Below are positions 23,050-32,238 of a stretch of 33,422 bases of DNA, piece by piece (position 1 is the first letter of the stretch; the number at the start of each line of letters is the position of its first letter). Where the stretch lies: the NCBI RefSeq assembly GCF_000002865.3, contig NW_001865041.1, forward strand, positions 645,935 to 679,356. Reading direction: 5' to 3'. The notes beneath the pieces were generated by a model. The model had not been told where the DNA came from, did no database searches, and saw only the letters and a program-made list of their open reading frames with translations. The DNA is from Monosiga brevicollis MX1 (lineage: Eukaryota; Opisthokonta; Choanoflagellata; Craspedida; Salpingoecidae). Made by a program: the position numbers and the translations under genes.

Positions 23050-24630
23050 TCACCCCATCAGAGGGAGAAAAAGACGACGGCGAATTTCAGCATCGGGCAA
23101 ATGTGGCTGGCCCTGCTCGTCAAAGTTCATAAACACCTTGAAGCAGTGTTGTAGGAAGCACGTCACCAAGTCGCGAGGCATGGTGCGGGAAAGGGGGTAT
23201 TTTGAGAGGGCAAAAAGGATAATGACGAAGGGACGGCGGATCAAATCCTTGCAGCACCAGCGATGCATTTGCGGCGACCATTGACGGTGGAGGACGCAAT
23301 CGGCGAGACCAAACATGTAGCGATCCTTGAACTTGTTGGTCAGAGGGATGTGAATATCGTAGGCATTCTGCAGCTTGTCCAAGGCCCGACGACAAATGTC
23401 CATCATTTCGTTGTGACCAGTGGCCTCCTCGTCCATGACACAGTCCTCAAAGCGCAGGCGCTTGAGGCGACAGGGACCCTCGTGATCAGCAATGGCTGTC
23501 ATGATGGAGCAAAACGTGGCGTCCCAAACCTTTTGGCTCGAGGTTTCAAAGTCAAAGCGGCACTCAAAGACAATAGACTCGACTTTGTCCAGAATGAGGG
23601 ACCAAGATTCGCGGAGAGGTCGGTCAGCAAGATCTTCAAGTGGCTCCTTGCTGCCCTTGCGGCGAAAGTAGAGGTTCTCGCAAGCAAAGGGGCCGGGAGC
23701 CTGGGCAAGCTGCGCAATGATGGCGTTGCCGTTGAGTTTGCGCACTGTCGTCAGGTCAATGACAAGCACGCTGGCGGGCACGGCGGCAAAAGGCTTGACG
23801 GCTGCAGGAATGCCGTTGACGCCATAAAAGCCAAGAGTTTGGCCGCGAGCCTCACGGTGCATGTGTTTCATAACATCTCGATGCAGCTGAAAGCTATCGT
23901 CCGTGGGCAGGGGGCTTATAGACAACAGGGAGAGTTGGCCACGGGGCACCTGGGAAACTAGAACTGTCTGAACCTGTGTCCAGAGGCCATGCAAACTCAG
24001 CTCACGCAAGGCACGATAACGGGAGATGTAGCGAATCAGGCATGTGCCGACGGTTTGGGCATTGGGGACGGCAAAGATGTTGCGCGAGTTGGTCAGAATA
24101 ACCAGCTTCTCAATGGAAGTTTCGAGGCCCGGGGTGGAGAGGAAATGGTCCCAGAATGTGAGCTGCAGGGGGCCGGCATCAACGGTAACGTAGACTTTGA
24201 GTGTGCGTAGCATGCTGGTGAGGCCCCGTAGTTGATTGAGGGTGGCAAAGCCCCGGCCCGTGCGGGCAAAGTCGGTCAAGGCCGGGCGCTCATCTGACTC
24301 TGTAAACTTGAGGTCGAAGCTCTCAATCTCCCGGACCGTAATCTGGCCCTCAAAGGAGATGGCGGCGATAAAGGCCTGGCAAAAGCGCTCGATTTGGTTC
24401 CAGGGGACTGATACAGAGGTCAACCAGAGATACTCTACCCGGCTTTCGGAAAAGTCTAGCATCTCTTCCCAAGCCTCTTCGCTGATTTTGAGGGTTCGGA
24501 TGTTGCGAATAGCCTCGATGCGCTTGGGCAAGGGAAAGGTGGATTTCCAGTTCAAAACGGCATCCTTGTTCCGCAGCACAAGCGTGTCAGGCCGTGGTAG
24601 GATGACGTTCTCCGCCAGTTCCATCGCCAT
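23050..24630 (-). CDS. Unrecognised intronless protein, possibly F-box/LRR-like
   Basis: One open exon of 526 residues from ATG 24630 (context CACAATGG) to TGA at 23050-23052. The frame stays open a further 44 codons upstream without another convincing ATG. Composition is that of a folded globular protein, with regularly spaced Leu-rich segments such as RIEAIRNIRTLKISEEAW, YISRYRALRELSLHGLW and GQLSLLSISPLP. These suggest irregular leucine-rich repeats like those after F-boxes, but I see no clear F-box and no strict LRR consensus. The C-terminus is Arg/Phe/Leu-rich and ends FLPLMG. There is no signal peptide or clear membrane span. It is one of two intronless genes here. The function is unknown. 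Confidence 0.7.
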   Translation of the reverse strand: MAMELAENVILPRPDTLVLRNKDAVLNWKSTFPLPKRIEAIRNIRTLKISEEAWEEMLDFSESRVEYLWLTSVSVPWNQIERFCQAFIAAISFEGQITVREIESFDLKFTESDERPALTDFARTGRGFATLNQLRGLTSMLRTLKVYVTVDAGPLQLTFWDHFLSTPGLETSIEKLVILTNSRNIFAVPNAQTVGTCLIRYISRYRALRELSLHGLWTQVQTVLVSQVPRGQLSLLSISPLPTDDSFQLHRDVMKHMHREARGQTLGFYGVNGIPAAVKPFAAVPASVLVIDLTTVRKLNGNAIIAQLAQAPGPFACENLYFRRKGSKEPLEDLADRPLRESWSLILDKVESIVFECRFDFETSSQKVWDATFCSIMTAIADHEGPCRLKRLRFEDCVMDEEATGHNEMMDICRRALDKLQNAYDIHIPLTNKFKDRYMFGLADCVLHRQWSPQMHRWCCKDLIRRPFVIILFALSKYPLSRTMPRDLVTCFLQHCFKVFMNFDEQGQPHLPDAEIRRRLFLPLMG

Positions 24631-25224
24631 TGTGACAGATTGCGGGTGCAACGGCTGGAAGGCGGGCAGCGAGTGCTTGACAGCGACCAAGACTGGGAGT
24701 CCGCGCAGAAATGCTGCTTGTCGCCCCACGTGCACGTGGCTCTTAACTTGGCCAGACGACAAGAGTAGAGCAGGCCGGGGCAGACGACAGCCTCAAATAG
24801 GGCTCTTGCCGCGAGCGGTAAGGGTCTCGCCTGCTGTTACTTTTCGATGCGCCAAAACGCCCACACACGGCGCTTGTGTTGACGAGGACACCAATTGGGA
24901 GGCCCAGCGGCGCAGGGTGTGCGGTCTGAAGCAGACAAGGAACACGCAGATGCTCAAGCCGGAGCGTCCACCCCGATGCGAACAACGTCGACGCGAGCAG
25001 TCGTTATGAGGAGCAAAACTTGGCCAGGGATCTCAAAAGAATTAAAAAAAAAAAAAAGCCGATGAGAAAGGCAGGTGGGCGGCTAGAATGCAGTCCCACT
25101 GATTAAGACTGGTGTCCCAACGCGAGCCAAGGCCGGACGCAAGGCCACGCGCGTCACCACCGCAATCACGAAACAGACCAACAGGAAGGACCCCTCGAAT
25201 CAGAGCCCAAAACCTGTCAGTGCG

Positions 25225-25272
25225 CGTCGTCGTCGTCGTCGTCGTCGTGAGTGAGTGTGAGTGAGTGAGTGT
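25225..25272. repeat. (CGT)8 plus GTGA repeats
   Basis: Eight CGT triplets run straight into GTGAGTGAGTGTGAGTGAGTGAGT. Confidence 0.9.
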
Positions 25273-25290
25273 CAGTACATGCGCCAAAGC

Positions 25291-25293
<3 letters not shown>

Positions 25294-25383
<90 letters not shown>
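25294..25383. repeat. (GA)n microsatellite
   Basis: An uninterrupted run of about 45 AG/GA dinucleotides, about 590 bp upstream of the TMEM30 start. Confidence 0.97.
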
Positions 25384-25384
<1 letters not shown>

Positions 25385-25631
25385 AACCGCCACATTTACA
25401 CCGTTGGTAGCGGTAGCTGTTTGAATCATGTTTGTCGCGCTTGTCATGCTTGTCAAGGCGTTGTACATGTAAGACGTTTTCTTCTTCTTGTGCTTGCCCT
25501 TTTCCCCAAAGGTTTCTATTACTTTTGACCCAAAAACCAGACCCCTTTAATACGCAGAAACCCAAAAGGTTCAGATCAGCTATATTTAGGGCCTACAGAC
25601 AAAGCCCCAGTTTGGCTGACAACTCCTCGTA

Positions 25632-25654
25632 TGTGTGTGTGTGTGTGTGTGTGT
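25632..25654. repeat. Short (GT)n microsatellite
   Basis: About eleven GT dinucleotides upstream of TMEM30. Confidence 0.9.
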
Positions 25655-25973
25655 CGTGTGTTGCACATTCAAAAACGCTTTGTCGGTATCGATGCACCCG
25701 CCCCTTCCATGGCGCGCTCTCGTTCCGTCGCTCCATCTCGCTCCATCTCGCTGCTGTTCTCGCTCTCTCGCCTCTCCTCGGCCTTGTGCTGGCTTCTTCC
25801 CTGCGGTTGCGGGCTCAACCCCTTCTCCCTCTGGTGTTGCCATCGAAAGACTGTTTGAGGACTGGCTGCGAGGCCAGCGTTGGTGCTTGTATCGCAACAA
25901 AGAGTGGCAGCTTGCTCGATCTCACCCGCTGATGCTCCGTGCGCGACAGCGACCACTCTTGTGACCAGCCAAC

Positions 25974-28150
25974 ATGGATGACGACAAGTACCCCAACCGG
26001 CCGCGCAGTACGTACCAATCGACTCATCTGCCGCGCGCCTTGAGGCGTTCGCCAAGGCCGTGATCCCCCTGCCCTGTTTTCCGCAACTTGATCTCTTTGA
26101 AACCTCCTCTCCTGTTCAGCGTGACTCTCTCATCCTACCCCTCCTGTTCCCCCCAACCTCAACACGCTCTGCCTTCTGTAAACTCTAGACACCAAGTTCA
26201 AACAGCAAAAGCTGCCAGCTTGGAAGCCCGTGCTCACACCAAAGACTGTGCTTCCTAATGTCCTGATCATCGGCATCATCTTCATCGCCGTGGGCGCGGC
26301 ACTTCTAGCTGGATCCAACTCGGTAGATATCACTCTTCATCGACCACCTGTGCAGCCGATACCTCTGTTGTGACATGGTCAGCCTTTGATACAATGTTGC
26401 TTGTCGCTGAATATGCAGGTCAAGGAGCAGGTCTGGGACTACACCGAATGTGTCTCGACAAGTACGCCGCCCCTTGTTGTCATCTCACAGGTGGCACTGT
26501 GTCTTGGTCTCACCCGCTTTTGGGCCCGACCGTACCTCTCTCCACAGATGATAGCACTAAATCTTGCGCCGACATCATTGCTGGCCAACGTCGTATGTGA
26601 CAGGGCATGGCTCCGCTCTCTCCACATCAGCATAATCACACGTGCACATACATACATACACCGCAGACACCGCCACGACCCAAGCCGCTCGGCGCTTGAG
26701 TCCTTTGAATACGACGACAAACTTGAACCGTCAGTGAGGGCAGACGCCTCTCACCTGAGCTGCACATGACCTCTTTTGCCTGATTAGCTGACCTCAATGG
26801 GTCCGAATACTTGCGCTGCACCTGCACCGTCAACGTTGAGCTGACCGAAGGCTTTGGCACTGACGAAACCTTCATTTACTATGGTCTTGAGGAATTTTAT
26901 CAGGTATGTCTTGCCCATCCCGATCCCCAGCACTTGCCCTTTGATGGCACATTCCACCTTGCCTCGCAAACACGGTGCAATGCACCATTCCTTTCTTCCG
27001 CGCCCAAATGTCCTACCGTCCTACCGTCCGCCTGCCTCTGCGAAAGCTTTGCCTTACTACAGCTTTGACTCGTGGCGCATCACCCGCTTTCCAGAACCAC
27101 CGTGCCTATGTGCGCTCGCGCTGGGACGCTCAGTTGCGCTCTGTGACGGCCCAGGGCGCGTCTGATTGCGACCCCTTGAACACAGCCCCCAACGGCAACT
27201 ACTATGCCCCTTGCGGTCTCGTCGCCAACAGCCTTTTCAACGGTTCGTTTCTGTGCATGTCACACAGCATGATGGGCAGAAAACAATCGGATGACTTCTT
27301 CTACTGCCTATTCCTGCTCATTGGGAACAACGTGGCCCGGCGCCGCTGACTGTGACAGACACTTTCATCTTCTACAAATGTGACGACGACGCTTGCACCT
27401 CGCGAAGCCGCGTCGATGCCACCGGTGAACGCATCTCTTGGCGTTCAGATCGTGAGACCAAGTTTCAAAACCCCCCGCACGCGGACGGCGACCTGTGTGG
27501 TTCAGAGGCCTTTGATCCCACCCGCTCCGAGAAGTTGCCCAACTGGCCCGTTCCCGCCTGTCAGCTTGGCAGCAGTATGGCCGATGCGGCCACCTATTTT
27601 GCGCAAAGCACAGAGTTCAACAGCTCGGGCCTTGGATACGAAAACGAAGATCTGATCGTCTGGATGCGCACTGCCGGTGAGACACTGGCACGAGCTGCGC
27701 CCGTTCCTCTCTCGGCAAATTGTGTTGAGAGGCCTCTCATGAAATGCCGCCGCCAAACGCGGTGCACCATTTTGTTTGGTTTGTTGAACAGCGTTGCCTG
27801 ACTTCCGCAAGCTCTACCGCCGCGTCGTTAACACTGATTTGCAAGACGGTCAATATCAGATTGACATTGACTACAATTTTCCTGTTCGCAATTTTGAGGG
27901 CAAGAAGAAAGTGATTCTCTCCACCATCTCTTGGAGTGGTCCGTCAAGCCTCCCCTCTCGCTCGCCGCAGCCCCGTTGCCAATGACCCTTCCCGCACCCC
28001 CGCCTCTCAGCTCATGGACACGCGCCTCTTCTTCATTTTCCCTCAGGTGGTGAAAACCCCTTCTTAGGCATTTGCTACCTCGTTGTCGGCTGCCTCTGTG
28101 TGGCTGCCGTGGTTGTTTTCGCCATCTTGGTCAAGCTGAAGAAGCGGTAA
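25974..28150 (+). CDS. TMEM30: TMEM30/CDC50 family, beta subunit of P4-ATPase lipid flippases
   Basis: Nine exons: 25974-26007, 26189-26322, 26419-26461, 26548-26592, 26788-26903, 27095-27242, 27359-27676, 27792-27938 and 28047-28150. Phases agree and give 362 residues (human TMEM30A 361). The cytosolic start has TKFKQQKLPAWKPVLTPKTV. TM1 spans about 34-53 (VLIIGIIFIAVGAALLAG). The exoplasmic domain carries CTCTVNVELTEGFGTDETFI with YYGLEEFYQ, APCGLVANSLFN, the EDLIVWMRTA and DFRKLYRRV motifs and VILSTISWSGGENPFLGI. TM2 lies at about 334-359, followed by a KKR end. CDC50 proteins pair with P4-ATPases for ER exit and phospholipid flipping. Paired Cys residues and N-x-S/T sites typical of the ectodomain are visible. 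Confidence 0.97.
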
Positions 28151-28352
28151 GAAAGATGGTCTCTTGTACAGCTGTTTTTCTTTCGATTAGCAACGGCGAT
28201 GTGACTAGAGCCTTGCGAGAAAAGCAGGATGGCAACACATGCCAAGCGCACAGCGCTCCATTACAGTGGCTGGTCCGTTCAACTCACGCAACTTTCGTGC
28301 CTTTGGGACTGCTGATCTCGCTAGGGAACTGGGTGATGCGGACGTCCGCTGG

Positions 28353-29636
28353 TCACGCAACTCGTAGGGCCTTAAGCTTCAAGGTGGCTGTTTTCTTGAT
28401 AAACTTGGCGCTGCCTAGCTCGGTTTGGATGAGGAAGGGTGTGGTGTATTTTAATCGATACGTGTCCAATACTTCGACCTGAATGCTGTCACTGGAGAGA
28501 GTCAGATCAATCTCGGCTACCGACGTGACCCCTGGTAGATGCACGCGCAGCGTCACAACCCCAGCATTGTCGTCCACACTAGCATCGTGCGCCGGCTCTG
28601 TCAAGCTCGCGGGTGCCGAAAGGTCCACAATGGCCGGCTTGGTCTTGGGCCTCGCTGCTTGGGCCGGAGATGTACCCACGCCGAGCCCGGAGGTGGACGG
28701 TACTTGCGATGGAAGCCGTACCGCGCTGGTATCATCGGCCTTTCCCGACTTCTCAGCCTCTGCTTCCCGCGATAAGGCTTCCAATAGCTGCTGTGGGTCT
28801 TTGATGTCCGGTGGTTGTGCAGAAGCTGCCTGCTGTTCTTGAGCGAGGCGGGACAGCTTCTCCATCTCCGAAGCATGGCGGTCGGCCTCTGAGAGGCGTT
28901 GATAGGGCTTTACCCAGGACCACGTAGCTTGGGGGGTGATTGACGTGGTACTACCAAAGCGACTCACAGCAGCCTTGAGCAAGAGCCGCTCTAATAGCTG
29001 GTCAGACGAGCCTTTTTCTGCCACCAAGCTATCCAGTAGCTCGGGATTGACTAAAACCTCAAGCAACGGGTTGTTCTCTGGCCCATCCGTGTCAAAGGCT
29101 ACAAAACGCATGGGCAGCGGTGCCTCTGGGCTTTCAGGCTTGGGAACATCCTTCCCCTCACATACACAGACATGTACGGGTGGCTGATTCAAAGCAAAGC
29201 AAGAACGAGAGAATATGTCGCCAGACGTCAGCTCATGCCCGGGAGCGAGCCTTGGCGCTGGTCAGGTGACATCAAAGCGCGAAGCTGGAGCATAGGAAAG
29301 ATGAGTTACAAACCTCGCAATGGATGTGGAGTGTCAATCGGCAGGGCGGAGGCTTGAGTTCAGCAAGCAAGCGTTCTTTCTCCTTCTTTTGCTTCTCCAC
29401 AAAAGCGCGGTAGGCTACCAGGCCGCGACGCAGGCAATACGAGTGAGGATGATGGCTCGGCACTGCTTGTCATCAAAGAAAGCAAAAGGCCTTGTGCCAC
29501 CTGCGTCCTGGTCCCTACCGGCAGGGTCGGTGGCGGAAAGGTGGTCGAGGTAAGCCCAAAGCTTTTCAGCTTTGTCCTTGAGCTGCCCATCCTGCTGTAA
29601 GTTGAAGGCCTGCGCGGCATCACGAAAACTCGCCAT
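28353..29636 (-). CDS. PIH1D2: PIH1D2, PIH-domain HSP90 co-chaperone
   Basis: Three exons in transcript order: 29636-29519, 29414-29314 and 29183-28353, giving 349 residues (human PIH1D2 315). The N-terminus KAEKLWAYLDHLSATDPAG followed by YRAFVEKQKKEKE matches the family's 'Fxxxxxx WxxLDxLxxxDPxxYxxF' start. The PIH region includes PMRFVAFDTDG and NPLLEVLVNPELLDSL. A variable Ala/Ser-rich linker leads to a C-terminal CS-like beta sandwich with VTLRVHLPGVTSVAEIDLTL, YRLKYTTPFLIQTELGSAKF and a Lys-rich end. PIH proteins act with HSP90 and R2TP-like complexes, and several are needed to preassemble axonemal dyneins. It is head to head with the AKAP28-like gene. Confidence 0.88.
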
Positions 29637-29995
29637 GCTGAACTTGCTCAGACGCCCTTTCGGGGCGATCAAGAGAGAGAAAAGAAGCAAAGCAAGAGAG
29701 AGAAAGAAAGAGAGGAGAGCGTATGTGTGCTGACAATGAGACACATAACGGAGTTACCAACTGTTATCTCTCCTTCGCAACGAGTCAAAAGGATCAGAAA
29801 CGAGCGTGTGAAAAAGGGCAGTCAGGCACGGGTCAAGCACGGGTGAACGTGGCCGCCATAAGCGAGGAGAAGAGCTTGCAGGTGCTGCAGGTGGCTAAGG
29901 AAAGAGTAGAGTTTGGGAAGTAGAAGGATCAAACTGGGGTTTCGAGCACCAACTTGCCCCGAGACGTGCTCCACTCGACCCGCGCACCGCTCAGG
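29637..29995. promoter_or_regulatory. Divergent promoter of PIH1D2 and the AKAP28-like gene
   Basis: A 359-bp spacer between two start codons. On the plus strand it is purine-rich (GA-rich at about 29668-29718). GTTACC at 29753-29758 matches half of an RFX X-box; the second half is not convincing. No TCTGACA motif is seen. Confidence 0.45.
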
Positions 29996-31004
29996 ATGGC
30001 GTCTACTCGCGAAGAAGAGGTCGCGCAAGTCGCAGCACAGTTGGTGCAGTCCATTCTGACCGATCTCACAGCCAAAATGAGTTCACACGAGGCACCTGCA
30101 GCTGCCACGGACCCCGCTGCAACTACCCAAGTTAGGCCCAAGACCGCCGAAGTCCGTGCGCTTTCTGCCGAAATGGTCGGTGAGGCGCTTGCCTCAGCCA
30201 TTGAGCAACTTCCAATTCTGCCGATGGAAGATACTTCCAACATGACCCAAGAGCAGATTGTGGACGCCATTGTCCAGGTATGAAGCTCTTGCTCATGTGC
30301 TCATCGTACCCTTCGTGGCGGGCTTGCGTGTCATCCTAGCCATGGATCAGCGCCATGGATCGCCCAGCCCCCTGCTCCCCTCCCCATCCTGCCGAGTCTG
30401 AAGCGGCTGTATTGCTGGGATTGCCCTGTGCTTTTGCCCAAATGACGGTTAGACGTGGGACATCTCTGAGCAATGGCGGTATCACATCGACAAGGCCGTT
30501 GGCGACCAGTGCACGGTGCTGTTCAGCATCCCCACGCGTCGTCGCCCAGTGCCCAATGCTACCGTCGAGATTGTATTCAACGTGACCAGTGTGGTGCGAT
30601 TTGACATGAACGACCGCTCAATTGTGGCTGCTACAGGCAGCGCATGAAATTGCCCGTGCATACTCCACCAGTGTTCGAACCGCGTTTTGCAGGTTGCTGT
30701 TCCCTCACGTCCCGTCTCAAATTGTTGCCAACATCTAGGACGGTCGTTGGCGAGTAATCTGGCGCATTGATGACCAAAAACTTGAGCACACGTAGGTCGC
30801 TCCCACCCTTGCCGATACGGCCCCGACAAATTTTGTGCACCTGACGCGCGTGATTGTTGTGATTGCAGAGAGCGAACTGTGTGCCGTGAAGAATGGCTAC
30901 GAAAATCGCTTGCGCACAAGCGTGCCATGCAAGACGCTATATCTTCAATTCTTGACCCTGAGGAGGAAGTAGATGCCAAGGCAGCCGATCCCCCGAGCAA
31001 CTGA
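29996..31004 (+). CDS. AKAP14: AKAP14/AKAP28-like protein (putative ciliary A-kinase anchor)
   Basis: Four exons: 29996-30277, 30453-30623, 30739-30791 and 30869-31004, about 213 residues. The N-terminal half has two amphipathic helices: AQVAAQLVQSILTDLTAK, which fits the spacing of PKA-anchoring helices (small/hydrophobic, xx, two hydrophobics, xx, two hydrophobics), and AEMVGEALASAIEQLP. The second half contains WRYHIDKAVGDQ, VLFSIPTRRRPVPNATVEIV, RWRVIWRIDDQKLEH and REEWLRKSLAHK, resembling from memory the AKAP28 domain of AKAP14, an axonemal protein of 197 residues in human. The end of exon 2 is uncertain: the GTGGCT donor at 30624 is weak but in phase; reading on gives a stop at 30647. 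Exons 3 and 4 have good signals and fit the family. Confidence 0.62.
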
Positions 31005-31088
31005 AATTGAGGCGCTGGTCGCCCCCTTCCTTTCAATTAAGCGATACCGCTCAAAGGCGTTTCTCACAAATTCGGGTCCATCGTTTTG

Positions 31089-31112
31089 ATCTGACAATCT
31101 GACAATCTGACA
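31089..31112. promoter_or_regulatory. Three tandem copies of ATCTGACA
   Basis: ATCTGACA repeated three times with exact 8-bp period. The same unit occurs twice at 12761-12776 and singly or as spaced pairs in other spacers. Confidence 0.5.
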
Positions 31113-31579
31113 AGGGATGAATCAGTGGGGTTTTGTCGAGGGGGCGTTGACCTGTGCGAATACCACTTCGCCACCCCAGCTTGAGACCATTGACAAACCC
31201 CCTCTTTTGTCATGTGAATGACGTGCGTGCGGCGCGGAGAGCAGGCCGATCAACCGCGGCGAAAGGTCCAGCCAGACCTCAAACCCGAGCCAAGACAATT
31301 CACAGCAGGCTCTTCTCTTGCCCCGCGCAACACAAAGCCACTTCCTGTGAGCACACGAAAGGTAGACGACAATCAACAAAGTGTCAGAACCAAACCATTA
31401 CAGGAGTGCATTACGACGACTCTCCGTTCCCACCGTTATAAAAGCCCACACACAAAGCCACACAACAGCACACACAAAAGCAAGCAGAGAAAGGTACACA
31501 AGAGAAAAAAAGACACACCAAAGACCACGCAGACCCAAGAATGTCATTGCTTTTTCCACCCCCTCCTCCTCCTTTCGCC

Positions 31580-31620
31580 TACACACACACACACACACAC
31601 ACGCACACATGTGTGTGTGT
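31580..31620. repeat. (CA)n-(TG)n inverted repeat
   Basis: About eleven CA dinucleotides, a GCACACAT centre, then TGTGTGTGT. The inner part (ACACATGTGT and flanks) is palindromic and could form a hairpin. Confidence 0.85.
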
Positions 31621-32238
31621 TCTGTATAACGACCACACACGAAGACAAAAAGTCAAGGCCAATGTCGTTAAGACCATCACACCTGTCGTCATCTCAACAG
31701 TCATCCTTTTCGACGCCCCTGGTTGCCTCATTCTCATTCTCATTCCTCGCGCCCCCCCCCGCGCTCCCCGTCGGACAGCCTCAAGACACCCCCTCCCACG
31801 GTTGAGGGGGCAGCTCAACATCTCCCTTGAGAACCATAAAGCACACTTTCACAGAGAAACTGTATATGTGGGGCAGCAAGCGCCTGGAAATAAGCTGAAG
31901 CGCGGGAACGGTAACAGGTAAGCGAGCCTACTGCTTCGTCCCACGTCGTTGACAGACCAACTCGAGATGCCCGGTCTGGCTGCCGCAAGCGGCTCGCCCA
32001 AACGAGCTGAGCGCAGAAGCTTGATGGATCGCTATCAGCCGATGATAATATGCATATGATACTGTATCGCCGGCGCTCGTGCGCCCCCGTCAGCTTCACT
32101 CATGAACGTCCGTCCCCTGAAACCGACCAGCTGAGTCCGAGGTGTTGTTTCAACCGAGATTGAAGCGGAACGCCGCTCTATAATCTTTTAAAGCACTACC
32201 AGGCCCATCATCGAAGGAATTGGCAAAACAACAGCATC

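Larger units (their letters stand above)
24631..25973. promoter_or_regulatory. 1.3-kb divergent spacer rich in microsatellites
   Basis: This separates the start of the minus-strand intronless gene from TMEM30. It holds an A run at about 25041-25053, (CGT)8 at 25225-25248, GTGA/GTGAGT repeats at 25248-25272, a long (GA)n at 25294-25383 and (GT)n at 25632-25654. Reading frames through it are repeat artefacts. A pyrimidine-rich region at 25700-25830 with repeated CTCCATCTCG may be the 5' leader of TMEM30. No gene is seen. Confidence 0.45.
31005..32238. other. 1.2-kb spacer with TCTGACA triplet and CA/TG inverted repeat
   Basis: This lies between the AKAP28-like stop and the secreted repeat protein. 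It holds three tandem ATCTGACA units (31089-31112), a CA-rich stretch at 31445-31500 and a (CA)n/(TG)n inverted repeat at 31580-31620. ORFs here are Thr/His/Ser-rich repeat artefacts. No gene is supported. Confidence 0.45.

Noticed and set aside
25042-25565. Ser/Leu-repeat and Glu/Arg-repeat ORFs
   Set aside because: Translations of the (GA)n microsatellite, with no flanking coding character.
31218-31805. 195-codon Thr/His/Ser-rich ORF
   Set aside because: Driven by CA-rich repeats in a spacer; no splice support or family resemblance.
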